Part shown: piece by piece, positions 33,201-48,473 of the stretch
Layout: each line of letters opens with the position of its first letter
Position numbering within the stretch: position 1 is the first letter of the stretch
Assembly: GCA_029204225.1 (NCBI GenBank)
Contig: CM055099.1
Coordinates: forward strand, 46,748,042-46,812,041
Direction: 5' to 3'
Origin: Diphasiastrum complanatum
Lineage: Eukaryota > Streptophyta > Lycopodiopsida > Lycopodiales > Lycopodiaceae
Length of the DNA: 64,000 nt
The notes under the pieces: model-generated
Database searches by the model: none
Seen by the model: the letters and a program-made list of their open reading frames with translations, nothing else
Told to the model about the DNA's origin: nothing
Made by a program: the position numbers and the translations under genes

Positions 33201-36200
33201 CACTCCTTCCATCTACGCCACCCTATACATCCAAAACAAAGGTTTTCCTTCTTAGAGCACTCCATGTCTTGGGGCAATAGCATCGAAGAGCACTGGTCCC
33301 CTTGGGTATTGGACCTACCATAATGCCCTCTACCTTTCAAGTTTCAAGATACCACCACCCTTATTCTTTTTTCGATTAAGCCTCTTATTTTTTGAACTTT
33401 TTCTTTCCCCAAGGCTGAAAACCTCCCATGGCAGGTCCTTTAACCTCCTTAGTCTTCTTGCCATCTTCATGATACAAGTATATGAAGGCTATGAGCCCTA
33501 TGGAGGCTATGAGCCTGGTCCTTTTTCACAAAAGGCTTGATGCTCTCACACAAACCCTCCACAAAGTAAAATACCTGTAGGAACATACACTTCCTCTAGT
33601 ATCCGCATCAGATTTTCTCAGCACTTGTTTGTGTACTCTTGCACAAACATGTTGCTTTACTTCAAACTAGTCCATGCTTGCATAGCTTGATTCTTCATAT
33701 ATAACAACTCATCACATTCATCCTCGATGTCGTAAAAATAGTAGTTTAACATTCATGAATTTGATTTGTTTATTACAGGCTCATCAATTGAAGTAGGCAC
33801 TTGCAAAAGTCTCTTAAACAATAGATTTGTATATTTAAAGTTGGGACATTTTCGCTATTCAATGCATATCATTGAGTTCCTTTGTGTACTTGTTTCTCAA
33901 AGTACGTTTGTGTAAATATATCAAAATCATGGAGTTTGGGCATATTTTCACTGGCATGCTTTTTTTTATTAGAGATTTTGTTTGAAATTTTTTTTTTTAT
34001 GTCTTTCAATTGTGTTTGAAATAATAACCAAAACTCAACAGATTACAAATAGCCATAATTGTTCACAATCAACCTATATTGTTTTTTGGATGATATAATA
34101 ATAGAAATGTTGTTACAGGTGTATGCTTCACAATTTTGGAGGAAACACTGAGATGTATGGAAGACTTGATGCAGTGAGATTAGGTCCAATTGAGGCACGA
34201 GAAAGCGAAAATTCTACCATGGTATCACCTTATCTGAATAGCTTGCATATGAGTGTTTTTGCATTCTCAAAAGAATTGTTTTTGCCCTTTATTTATCCAT
34301 CATTGGTTGAATTGGAAAGGTCTTAAGTTTATTATTGTGTTTGTTCACAATAGAGGACATTATTACACTTTTGATATATGATATTGATGATTTTATTCAA
34401 CTAAATTCTTTATTTAGAAATGTTGTTCAAAGCTAAACTTTCAATTACTGAGATAATAACATAGTAAAGGGAAAAGCTATAGTTGATAATTCTTTAAATT
34501 CCATCTACATGAAGTGGGTCAGGAATCAAGTATATTGTGGAGTAAGATTGATAGACCCTGATTTTCCTAACAAAGTCTTTTGAAGATAACATTTTTTACC
34601 ATACCTATCCCTTGCTCACATTTGTAGAATATTGTAGTGCCCAAAGTAATTCCAAAAGGTTAAAACAATGCATGTTGTACAAGTCATTGTTAGAACCAAA
34701 AAAATATCACTTCGATTATGATGGAGGATAGAAACCTTTCTCTATTACCCCAAGTTCTCTTCTTTCATTGATGGTCAACCAGCCCCAAAAACATGAACGT
34801 AAATCTTGTGATAGAAATGGCCAATTTCAATGTTATCTACATCGATGATGCTGCACATATTTTGAAATGTGATGTTGACTCAAATAGTGCTTAGGATTCT
34901 CGTGTAGATGTATTATATGAACCTTTAACTCCTCTGTTCTGCATCCTCTCTTTGTATGGCAACTCTAGATCAAAATGTTTTCTTTGCCTTTACATGTTTA
35001 TTCTGTCATGGTTGCCAAATAACACTTTTCAATTTGTTAGGAACAAGAAAGGAATCTAATATCCACCAAGCCCCAACATGGGAACAAGGAAGACCTAAAT
35101 AAACAATGAATGAAGTTTTTTTTTCTAAATAACTTCGAAGTGGGTAAATATGTTTAGAAAAATGATTAGTTCATTTTTTGGGGGGCTAAAAACGGCATTT
35201 GTGCATAAAAAAGGGTTTATGTTCTTGTTCCTATTTGTGTTTCTAATTTGAAACCTAAGTTAAAGATGCTCTTGGAATCAGGAACAAGTACAAAAATAGG
35301 AACGAAACTTAGGACTAGGAACAGGATCCGATTCATGTTCCTAAGTTGAAACCTAAGTTAAAGTTGCTCTTAGGAACTGGAATAAGAAATATAGGAACGA
35401 AATTTAGGAACACAACCAAGAATAGGAACAAAACCTAGGAACAGAATAGGAACACGAACAAGGAACTTGAACTTAGGAACAAGAATAGGAACATAGAAAC
35501 TTAGGAAGAGGAAAAGGAACAGGAACATGAACTTATGAACTTGAATAAGAACATGAATTCAGGAAGAGGAAAAGGAACAGAAACTTGAACTTAGGAAAAG
35601 GAACAAGAACTTAGGAAGAGGAACAACGACAGGAACAAGAACAAGTACAGGGAAAGGAACTTAGAAACAGGAATAGGAACATAGGAACAGGAACAAGAAT
35701 AGGAATAGGAACAACAGCTTAAGTTATGGACTCGGCTCATTACATTGGTTGGCCTTTGGCCTTAGTATTCATTATTAGGCCATTTGGACATATTACTGGA
35801 GAGTGGGGGCCTTCTTGGAGGGCGCACTATTTTCCCTCCCAGTTGGGCCCTAGCCACCGGAAGCTTCCTTTTAGGGCCTCCTCTTGGCTATAAGTAGGGA
35901 AACTGTGTCATTTGTTATTCAGCTGATGATATTGATCTCTCTCTTTAGCCTCTTTAATCTCTCTCTTTCCTGCTTTCTAGGGATAAGTCTTGCTTATGTG
36001 CTGCTTTCATAGCTTAAGTCTTGCTTATGTATTCTTTCATAGCTTAGCTCTAGATCAGCTGTGGCTCTATTCGTAACTGCTTAGGCATACGAACAGGAAC
36101 AAGAACTTAGGTTCAATAGAACTCTAAACACTTTTTTTATGCACGAACTTGGGAACTGTTAGGAACAGGAACAAAATTGGAAACTTAGGAACAGGCTCTT

Positions 36201-39200
36201 GAACCTTCATAAGTCATAGTAAATAGGTATAAAACGTTTTTTTTCCCCCCCTTGGTACGAAACTGTTCTGTTCCGAAATAGGAACGGTTTCGTACATTAG
36301 GAATGGTAGATTAAAAAATCCCTTTCTAAGGAATGGTACGGCTGTTCCTTAGGAACAATACTGTACCTGTTCCTATCCAAAAATGTTAGGAACAAGTATC
36401 AATGCACCTATCTCATGTGGCCATAGCCAAATTGTGATCACACCATGATCCAACTTACAATACACCATAGAGGACACTGTGGAGCCAAACCACCCAACGA
36501 AGTAGAAGCTCGAGATTAAACCCCCAAGAGCCTCACCCTGATGCCATGGTAAGTGAATATTGAAGATAAGAGGTAATTGGTAACCAAAATCATCAAAGTG
36601 AGAATGTAGATGGGAAAGTTAATATAGGATTATATAGCCTTCATGCATGCCCAGGGTCCATCCCATAGGTAGCAAGTTACTATTGATTCTCAAGTTGGCT
36701 AAACTTGACCCATACCTTCAATTGTACTTGAGAAGTGAAGATCGTAAAGTTCAAGTAATAGTCCTCCATTTTGAAGTTATGCTTGCTACATGGTCTCATC
36801 TCACAATATACAACACGTGATTGCTTTTATCCTTTGAGAAGCTAGGATTAATCTGCAATGGATTACACAACAACACATTTCAAGCAACCTTTAGACAAGT
36901 TCACAGAGTTTTCCTATCTATTTCTTAATACTAAAGAACCAGAGTTGATCAGACAATATATCGTTGGCTATGTGGTGCTCTTCGCTATATGTGGCGTCTC
37001 TCAGGCCAAAAAGCTTGGCTGATGCTAAATCATTTGCTTCTCTTTTCTACAACACAAGTATCCCAAGATTTAGACAATAGCCAATTGCTCGTCTACACGG
37101 CACAACTCATTTGATATTGCTACTCATTTGTTTACAACCCATAAGCTGATGCATTCCATGCAGCCCACGTATTGTTAGTCTAGAAGATATGGCTCAGATA
37201 CATGAAAAGTGCTTATGTTTCAAGTGCAAAACACTTGATTATCGAGCTCAAGAGTGTAGACAACCACCAAATGCTATCATCATTTGCATGATGTTGGTGG
37301 TGTTGAGCTATTTGTACAAATCATGGAAGAAAATGCAAGAACACTGGTTGCAAATGCATTCTCTCCTAATGTCGTGGAGTGCTTAGTTTAGCTCGCATGT
37401 ACAACTTGGTCTAGCAAAGGGAGACCACAACACATTAGACTTTGAGTACACATACAAGTAAAGAGCTCATTGCTTTGGTGGATACATGCAACACTCACTC
37501 CATCAATAGCAACAAGGTGCCTCGCCTCTATACTACTCTTGTTAATGCGCCCTACACATTCTGTGTCAAGGTTGCTAATGCACCTACATTGTCAAGTAAT
37601 TGGAGATTTCAAGGAAAATGTTGACTTATATACCCCCATTCAAATATTGATATTATTTTGGGAGCAGATTGGTTGACTTCTCAAGATGCACATTTTCATT
37701 GGTATTGATTTTCAGGAAGATTGCCAACTTGCTATGTACTTTATAAGGAGCCTATTAATGTGCAATGTTGATATGTGTTGAAGAGGCCCCCAGTCCTCCA
37801 ACTATCCCTATAGCTAATCTCCTAGAGTTGTCAGTGACACCTTTCATTCCCAAGGAAATTGTTTATTTAATAGACTAGTGCCAACATGTCTTTGAACCAC
37901 TGAACTCCCTACCTCCATTGCTAGGCATTAATCACCATGTTGATCTTCTTTCAAATATACCACTAGTCTCCTCTGCAGCTTATCACCTATCTTGGTATGA
38001 GCATCTTGAGATAGTGCGCCAAATAGCAACCTTTTACATCATGGCTTGATAGTTGTTATACTATTTATATGGCCTATTTTGCTTGTTGACAAAAAGATGA
38101 ACTTTGTATCTCTTATTGAGCTTTGAACAGACTCTCTGTTCAGAATCACAAACCTACACCTTATATAGATGACTTATTTGATCAGTTGGGCGAAGCAATT
38201 TATGTTTCCAAGATTGGCCTTAGATCTAGTTATCATCAAATATGCACACATCCAGGAGATGTGTACAAGATGGCCTTTCGCACTTCATCAAGTCTGTATG
38301 AGCTCTTTGTTATGCCAATGCCCCACCTACTTTTTGGAATATTATGAATAATGTTCTAAAGCACCTTCTTAGAAACTGTGTCCTTGTATACTTCAATGAC
38401 AAAATGGTATTTAGTACCACCTCCACCACTCATGCTCGCCATCTTATATCAACTCGTCAACTTATATCAAACTAGTTTTTGGCTAAACGATCCAAATGTT
38501 TCTTTGTTCAAGTCTCTAGGATTTGTTGTTTCTGATGGTATTGTTCACCATGAGCCTTCCGAAATACATTGCATTATATCTTGGCCTATCCCAACTAATA
38601 CCCACAAAGTAAGTATGTTCCTTGTGCTAGCTACACATTCAAGAAAATCTTAGCCCAAATTTTCCATGATTGCTACCCCCTTTAATGCTTTGCCTCAAAT
38701 AGGTCTTGATTTTTGTTTGTCATTAGACCACCAAGCACCATTTGACATAGTCATAACCTTGATGAGCACTGCTCCAATCATATGTTTACCCGACTTTGAC
38801 AAACACTTTGTTGTTCAGACTAATACCTCTCTTACACCAAGATCGTGTTGTCAAAGCAAAAACTATATTCCTATAAAAAGTGGTATACCAACCATGAAAA
38901 AGAATGTCTTGCCATTGTCCTTTTGCCATTGTCTAATTTCAATCTTAGCGACAACCAATTTTGTTTGGGTCCAATATCGTTATAAACTTTCCATTATGAT
39001 ATAAGATTTCATCCTAGTAAAAGTAACACAACTGCTATTGCCTTATCTTGTCTTCTAATATTCATGTATGCCCTTACTACCTTGGTCCGAAAATGGGTTG
39101 ATTCCCTCCCTATTAATGGCCCATTTTTCTTATTTCAAAGCTCAATATGCCAAATCGAAGAGTCCATAATCTTTGCACCACCATGTCTATCCAGTGGACT

Positions 39201-42200
39201 TTGGAGGTTTTAGATCCTTGACGGTAGGTAGCTTCCTCTTTCGAAATCCCAACTCAGCTTCGCGGCCTATTGACAATGTTCTCTCTAGGTCCATAGCCGT
39301 ATCACTGACTCTCTCAGGAACACCAGCCCCTTTATCTTTGAGTTGCTCCAAAATCAACTTAAGAGTGGCTTCGATAGCATCCACCTTGGAACATGCTGCA
39401 TCTAATCTTTGTGAATCCTAACCGGTGTTGCTTGGGCCATAGTAGAAGAAAGGTAGAAAAAACAAAGTAGTGTACAAAAAACTATGCAAAATCAAACAAC
39501 TAAAGTTCTTGAAAGAAAGCAAGAACAAGCTCTCATCACTCTTTCATCATCAAACAACATCTTTACCATTATGGTACATTGTGCATACCAACTACACTTG
39601 TTTTACGCAGCAACATAGGTATTTCTCCATACCTTTTGGCTCATCATGGCTGCACTGCAACACTACCTAATATAACTACACATCCTAACAATGCACCACT
39701 ATCGGTAGCATTTCTTTCTGACACACGAAAAACTATTTTGAGGGAACAAAACATCTCCAACATACATTGAAAAACATCAATGATATGTTCAATTTGAGGA
39801 AGGCCAAAATGTTTATGTACAGCTATGGTTTGCTCGACACAAATTTGTTCAAGGGAAATATGAGATAAGGAAATTGGCACCACGGTACAATGAACCCTTC
39901 CCTGTGACATCTTTCATGTTACCTCTTATGAGCTTCTGTTGGTTATCATGTAGATCCTAATGACCCAAAGATAATTCCATTTATCCCTATCGCCATACCA
40001 TGACTAGAAAAAGGCAAGGCAATAGCAAGCTTCATCCAACGAAATTTATGTTGGCGCTAGAGTTGTAGAAGTGAGTTTTCTCATCTTATGACAATGTTGG
40101 CCTTTGATACCGGCTTGGTTTTCGACCACGGTGAGAGTTTGATTTTGAATTTTAACATGACAACTTTAGTGCTATTCTTCCACTACAAAAAATCTATACT
40201 TGCAATTGCATTGTTTGATCAACTACTATCCCTGGTCAAACATAGAATATCCATGAGAAAGAATTGAATAAATAGAATCTAAATGGATACTCTTTATTGT
40301 GAATTTCTGGTAGTTATGATAATGCATAGTATTACCAACCTTTTGAGACATTAATCAACAAAAATCATGGTGCCCATTTCTAGCTAAAAGTCATCTAAAT
40401 CAAGGAATCTTCTATAGAATGAACAAGGGCAAGCTTGAAAGCAATGTCATAATTGCGTCTTGATCGTCTATGACTGATCCGACAGCGGCCATCTGTTGCA
40501 AGAGATTCTTAAACTGGTTAATGTGATTATGAAGAGAATCACCAACGAACATCTTGAATGTGAAGAATTTCCTTCGTAGATGAAACTTGATAGTTACGTC
40601 CCTCACGTCATATAGTGCGTTCAGGATGTCCCAAACATCTCTTGACGTTTTAGCTTCAGCTATGTGTCCAATCTGTGCATCTGATATATTGAGGATAATA
40701 AGCGCGAAAGCTTTACCATCCTTCGATTTCCACTTTGAGTCGTCGTCTTCAGGTTTTACTTCTGTACCTGTGACAACATCCCATAATTCGCTGGTGATTA
40801 ACAAGGTCTTCATCTTAAATTTCCACAAATGATAATTGGATCCATTCAGCTCGTCTGCGATGAGATCGGCTTTACTTTGAGAATCGATGACGCTAAGATG
40901 TAGTAATCCCAACAATAGGAAAACAATTCTCTGATACTGAAAGGTTGGAAAGAACTGAAGAGTTTGATATCAATTTGATATCACAAAAGATATCAAGTAT
41001 TAGAGCTTTCGCTCTGATATCAGGAGGTGGGTTAGGTGGAACAAACGGTCCACCACCAGGCGGACTAGCAGAGGAAGATGGAAATCCCAATGGAGGGGGA
41101 GTCCCAAATGAAGGAAAAACAGGAGCTTTGCCAGGACCATGAGGCTGTAAAGAATCAATCTGTGACTGCATAGTAGCAAAGCCCGTCATAATTGTATCGA
41201 AGTGATGAACGAGGCCAGAAAGGGTCTCATCCATGCGACGAAACTGATCGGATAAGGTTTCCTGAGTAGTCTCACTCGGGGTAGGTGAATGTGCCATAAT
41301 GATAGTGGAAGGAATAGACAAAAACTTGAGGGAGCGGACTCTTGTCGTCACCCCAAATTAGCCTATTAAAACCAATATTATCACAACTAAGAAACGGCAG
41401 CAATTAACAATTGAAAAAGTGGAAAACGAAGGCTGTAAAAATGCGCTGGACAGCCAGGGGAAAAATGTCAATTTGAAAGATCAAACGGAGTCGGAATTCT
41501 GTGAAATGTGGTGAAGAATGCGCGCTAGACAGCCTTTTGATACGCTGTAAAAGATGGCTAGAAACGGAGAAAAAAAATAGGCAAAAGTGACAAGTCGGAA
41601 GTGTTGGGGCAGCAATGTACAGGTTAAGAATTTTGGCGGTTTGGAATAGCAAATGACGTCGGAATTGGGTAATTCTTGGATGAGGATGGGCGCTGGACAG
41701 TCTGGGAATTGATTGTGGAAGATGGCTGCAAACTGGAAATATATCGGATGAAAGTGACAGGTCGGAAGGCAGGGAGAGCAATGGAAGGGAGGAGGAGCGT
41801 TGGGCAGCAAGGAAGAGAGGGGGCAAGGTAGGGGGAGTGCTGGACAGGAAGGAGTGGAAGGAGCAGGGCTGTCAAGGCAGCAATGGAGCTGTAGGAACAG
41901 CGATGGAGGAGCAAGGCAAGGCAACAAAAAACATTTCCAATATGTGCTCAGGAAAGTGCTCTGATACCAAGTTACGAATAGAGCCACAGCTGATCTAGAG
42001 CTAAGCTATGAAAGCATCACATAAGCAAGACTTAAGCTATGAAAGCAGCACATAAGCAAGACTTAACCCTAGAAAGCAGGAAAGAGAGAGATTAAGGAGG
42101 CTAAAGAGAGAGATCAATATCATCAGCTGAATAACAAATGACACAGTTTCCCTACTTATAGCCAAGAGAAAGCCCTAAAAGGAAGCTTCCGGTGGCTAGA

Positions 42201-45200
42201 GCCCAACTGGGAGGGAAAATAGTGCGCCCTCCAAGAAGGCCTCCACTCTCCAGATGGTAATAATGAGTAATAAGGCCAAAGGCCAACCATATAGTCTAAG
42301 TGTCACTAATGAATAAAAAAGGGCCCAAGGCCTGCTTATGCATAAAGTAAAGTAAATGTAAATGGACGCGGCGAATGTAATGAACCGAGTCCATAACTAC
42401 TAATAATTACAAGCTAGTGACTCAGCTTATGCCACATTGTTGAATTTTATACATGTATAGCTAATAATTACAATTAAACACTATACTCCACGAGCTATGG
42501 ATAGACTAACTAATTTCGCACACCCTTTTTATACTTTTCATAGTATTCTATCGTAGAGCTTGTTACACATTAGACCAATTTTTAGACTCATCACACCAGC
42601 TTCATGTAGAGATTGGTAAATTCTAGACAGCTACCAGGGAAGACCAAATTTGAAGCATATGTAGGTTGATAGTGAGCAGCATTTTATCTTTCGGTGCTCC
42701 ATATATTATGAGATCCGAGGGAGTTTCAATGATGTATAGCTCTGATGTTACACAAGATGTTTCTATCCAGCAAGACAGTTACACACTGGTAAGGACCTTT
42801 TTGATTCTCGACATGTTTCTATCCAGCAAGATGGTTACACACTGCTAAGGACCTCTTTCATTCTCGATGCACCTTTTTATCCAATCAATGAGTACAACAA
42901 GAGGAGTCGATTCTGAGGATGCTTCAGATATGACCAACACAGTACCTTCAAGAGAGCATGAACAATGCAATTTCTTCCATCCCCTTGGTGGAGGAAATCT
43001 ATTGTTCCAGAAAAGTTATGAAAGGAAAACCAAGGTCTCTTGATTGATCAGTTTAAAGGATGTCATTTTTTTCTTTTGCAGCTGCTGCAAAGACAGCTTC
43101 TCTGTATGACTTATTTCCTGTACTTAAAGCCCTCTTTAACACTTAGAACTGCAGTTTACTCTATGAATAGCAGTTTACAGTGAAACTCTCGCTAATTTAG
43201 TAAATTGGAGTGGAGTTTGGTTTAAATTGGAAAGTGGATAGAAAAATTATATAATTTGCAAGCTAATAAACTATGTGCAAGGAGAAGTATTGCATCATAG
43301 AGTTTTATGAGCTTCATGAAGCACTGGAGACTACTAAGAGAGAAATCATATAAAACTAACAATAAAAGCATACACACAGTAGAATGGTACATCACTGGAT
43401 TGCAGTTTCCAAGCTGGAAGCTAGATTTAGACAGGGTTCTGAAAGAAAGTTTTTTTTATGGATGGAAGGTGGGTGTTGGTATGTGTATGGAAGGGATTGA
43501 GCAGAACCCAGTTGCATATGAACTCATGGCAGAAATGGCATTTCGCGGTGAGAGAACAAATCTCGAGGTAATTAAACATTGATGGATGCTACTTTGATTT
43601 CCAGTTTGCAATTCTAGAATCTTTATTTTTAAAACCTCATGATTCAATAAATCAAGCTCAAACCTTAGATGTGGCCTGAGCACACAAATAGAATCTTCTG
43701 AGAAGGTAATGCCCATTCACATATTATTGATTTCAGATTTGGATTGATGATTATGCAACAAGGCGTTATGGTGAGGTTGCAGAGGGAGCACATGAAGCTT
43801 GGGAACTTCTGTACCGTACAATTTATAATTGTTCAGATGGAATTGCTGTAATCCCTTACTTGTCTTTTCTATCAATCATGGAATCTTCTGTTGTTTGATG
43901 AATGCAGCAAAGGAAAGATGGTGAAAATGAAATCAAATACTTATTGCAATTTTATTCTCCGTTGCTCTTACAGAAGCATATTCAATCTATTTTGTAGTAC
44001 TTGTCTAACGAGCTGTCAACATTTATTGTCGCTTGTCAAAGGATCATACATACTTGTATCTATCATAGAGTTGCATTTGTGCAGTTTCTCAATGTCAAGT
44101 GCACCACTCACTCAGTCTCTTCTTTTTGGTTAACATGGTAGCAAAAAGACAGACAGTGGAGGCACAAACCATTGCCATATTCTGCTAAGTGCAAATTCAT
44201 CAAGGCCATGATCAAAATGCTCCTCTAGTTAATTCTCCTGTTTAATTTACTTAAGGCAATGCTCACTTATGGTTGTTGATTACTGCCTTTTGCAGGATCA
44301 CAATACAGATGTCATTGTGAAGTTCCCAGATGTGGACCCTTCAACAGTAAAAAAAGTTCCTGGAATAATAAAGAACCGTATGACAATATCTGAACCTGAT
44401 AGAAGACTACTAGAAGGGTCATTTTTTCAAAGTAAAATGGCAGGTCATATCTGGTACCCTCCTAGTGCAGCAATAAAGGCTTTGAGAAGCTTTCTTAACT
44501 CTGCACATAAACTTGCAAAGGTTCCACAATACAGGTATTTCATTGGACTCTCAATTTCAGCCAATGAGTTTAAGTATCTACTGTGTTCAAATTTTGCTAC
44601 CACAAATTGTTAAATAGACGACTGCTAGAGATTTACTTACCCAAGCATACTTGATACCTTACTGAAATTCTATAAAAGGGAATTCTTCAATTGAATGGTA
44701 ACCACCAAAGAATCTCAAGGGCCTAAAACTGCAGTACTTGTAGTTCAAATTGAACAGGGAAAGACGTCATTGAAATTAGTTAATGAACAGCATGACATAC
44801 AAGTTCAGGCCCATTATGCAGGAGAATCTTCTTTCAAAAAGCTACTTGTAATAGCTTTTGTAAGCTATAATGTGATTGTCATCCTGTTGGCTTGATGACA
44901 CACTTGATTTTCTTGGCATGCTGTATTATGGCCTAATTCCTTCTCTTGTGCTTGCTGATCCGGTCCCTGTGTTGATCTTGATACATCTGTATGTTGCTCC
45001 TGGGAAATAAATAGTGCTTTGGACTGTTAGCAACATTTGGTGTGGATGAGACCAAGAATTCATGTTTGCTTGAAGGCTACCTTTAATTTTGTGTGCAGGT
45101 ATGATGTGGTTGATCTTACTCGGCAAGTTCTTTCAAAGCATGCAAATGAGCTCTATGCCCAGATTTTGACCTCTTTTCGGCATGGAAATCTTACTGAAGT

Positions 45201-48200
45201 CCGTAAAAACAGCAAAACCTTTTTGGAGCTTATATCAGATTTGGACTCTCTGCTCCTATCCAATGAGGGTTTTCTTCTAGGACCTTGGTTGGAAAGCGCA
45301 AAGGAACTAGCAACAACTGAAACTGAGCTAAAACTGGTTCATACAACTATCCCTTTTTGCTTTCAAGTTGATAAAAGGCCATAATGGTACAAAAACAGTT
45401 TTTAAGGTTCATAGTAGCCTCTACAAAATCTTTCTGAACTGCCCAAGACATACTTTGATTTTATCCAGCATTTGAATACGGCTAAATTCATGTGAAATGT
45501 ACACAAAAAGTGCCTCATCAAAGACAACAACAAAATCATTTCAAGAGGAAGAATGGAGCTTAAACGAGCTCTATATGTCCATTCATCCACAAGAAGCACA
45601 TACTGTCTCTTACACCTCTCAACAAAGATTGTAACATGAAAGATATGACCACTTGAACCTTCAAAGCCTTCAAGTCCTCAAAAGACACAATATGGTAAAT
45701 GGCCTACTGAATTTGCAATTCCATCCCATGTTATGCAAAGCTTTAAACAACATAGACAAAGATTTCCAAAAGGAGGAGTGCGTAGAGTAAAAGAACCATT
45801 GGAGCTTATCTATATGGATCTATGGCGTAATACACAAACAAAATCACTGTCACTTTATGTTATTTCCTTCTTGTTGATGCCTATTCAAGAAAACTATGAT
45901 CTATTTTCTAAAGGAAAAAGGCCAAGCTTTTACTTATTTCAAGCAATTTAAGGCTAAGGTAAAGAATCAAATTAGCCAAAAGATCAAGTATATAAGATCG
46001 AATTGAGGGGGAGAATTTATATGAATCCAAGAAGTTTGCAACTAGCATGGCATAAAAAGGCAATTTGCAACACCATCATATACTCCACAACAAAGCAGTG
46101 TAGCCAAAAGAAAGAATCAAATAATTGTCGAATAATGTGCAAGGAGAAATCCAACAATCTTCCCAACATTGTTTGGGGTGAAGCGATAAATAATGCAGTT
46201 TATGTGCTTAATAAAAGCCCAACAAAGGTTGTGAAGGAAAGGACTCCAAAAGAAGAATCTTCAGGCATAAATCCTAGTGTTCTCATCCCAAAACCTTTGG
46301 TTGCATTGCTTATGGCCATATTGAAGATGAAAAGAGGCATGAACTTGATTCTAAATCCAAGAAATATATTTTCTATGAAGATGACTCTTTGTATCACAAG
46401 AATAAGCAAGAAGGTAAAGAAATCGGAAACAAGACTTTGAGACCTATCATTGATATCTTTGCATACAAGGAGAAACAAGAGATTCCAAACCATGAAGATT
46501 GCACTCAACAAGAGCAGCATCGAGATGAAGAAGAAGCAACAAGAAGGAAGACCATGTCATCTCCGGGGGGGGACACATGGACGCCACCATCGTCACCTCT
46601 AGAGATAGTCTTGAGATGGACCATTGAAACCTCAATAGATACAAAAGCATTTGAAGAAGGTGAATCCAACTTCCGCAACAACAAAAAGTTTGAAACCAAG
46701 GCATGACACCAATTTTGCCTTGATGACAAAAATTTTGAACACTCAAGAACCTCAAATTTTTGAGGAAACTAGCAAACATGAAATCTGGCAACAAGCAATG
46801 CAAGAGGAAATGAACTCACTTCACTTGGTAGCTAGTCGAGTCACCACAAGGAAAGGCACCAATTGGTTGCAAATGGGTTCACAAGACCAAGATCAAAGCC
46901 AAAGGAAGCATTAACAAACACAAAGAAAGACTCATTGCAAAAGGATATGCACTAAAATAAGGCATAGATTATGAAGAGACTTTCTCTTCCGTAGCAAAAA
47001 AGACCACAATTTGACTTGTTTTGACAATAGCATGTTACTTCAATTGGAGTGTCCAACAAAGGGATGTGAAAAGTACATTTCTACCTGGATATCTTCCTAA
47101 AAAAGTCCTCATGGAGCAACCACAAGGATTTGTTGCTCAAGGCAAAGAATGTTCTATATGGAAACTCAAAAGGCACTTTATGGACTCAAACACGCTTCAA
47201 GAGCATGGTATAGTGTTATAGACGAATATTTCAGCAAGCTAGAATCTAGAAACAAATTTGAACCCACACTTCATGTGAAGGAAGTTGGTGAAGATATCTC
47301 CATTATTGTTCTTTATGTTGATGAGCTTATATTTACAGGCTCTAATCTAGCAATGACGTCAAGGCAGGTCTAACCATGGAATTTGGAATGAGGTTGCTGC
47401 ACTATTGTTTAGGCCTTGAAGTACAGAGACAAAAGAACCATATTTTTATTTCTCAAGCAAATATGCTCAAGAGATACTCAAGAAGTTCAATATGCAAGAG
47501 TGCAAGCCAATATCAACTCCCAGTGACTCGAATGAAAAATTTATCCAAGTTTGGTGATTCTCCTCTTTTGAATGCAACTATGTGGAGAAAAGACTCTTCA
47601 TAGATCAATTTCAATATTTTTTCTCAAATAAGCCCACACAAAACAAAAGACACAATTATCTACGTTAATTTCTCCTTATCCTACTCTTTTGCTGACCATA
47701 GTAATTTCTCGTTTCTCCATTACTTTTGACTTGCTCACAATGCAACTAGAAGTAAATGCTTACTTCAAAATAGATCGATTTATTTATCACTATAAGGACT
47801 CAATTGGCACTACCATGAAGGAAATACTTGCATTCATTAAAATGAATTGCCATGTTTTTTTAGAAACTATATGAGCATCTTTAATCATTGACTTTCATAT
47901 TGAAAAGTTGAAAATCTAATGTGAAATATGAAGATGGCAGGCACTAACAAATTTGTTTGAGCTCGTCACTTTAGATTATCTTGTCCTTTCTTCCTCACAC
48001 TTGATTGATTAATAAAAAGTTGAATTTTCCATTCTAGTGAACTTTGTTCTCTTCTAAGTTATTAAAATAGCTTTCATGACAAGATATGGAATAGTTGGTT
48101 ATTTATGGCTTTCAAATTTTCAACATGATCTCTTTTGTGCAGTTTAATAATGTCAGTTCTTTTAGACCTTTGGTGTCACTCAATTATGGATACAAACAAT

Positions 48201-48393
48201 CCTCTAACATGGGTTTCCTTTTGTAACAGTATGAATGGAATGCTCGAACACAAATAACAATGTGGTATGATAATACTCAAGATATGCCAAGTTCTCTGCA
48301 TGATTATGGTACAATTTTCTCACACCCCTACTCACTCTTGTTGCCTTTCCTAATGTGATCATATCTACCTTAAAAATTTGACCAACTCATACA

Positions 48394-48473
<80 letters not shown>

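Noticed and set aside
35225-36385. AGGAAC array as a CRISPR array or telomeric repeat
   Set aside because: There are no unique spacers of even length, the unit is not TTTAGGG, and the context is a plant intron.
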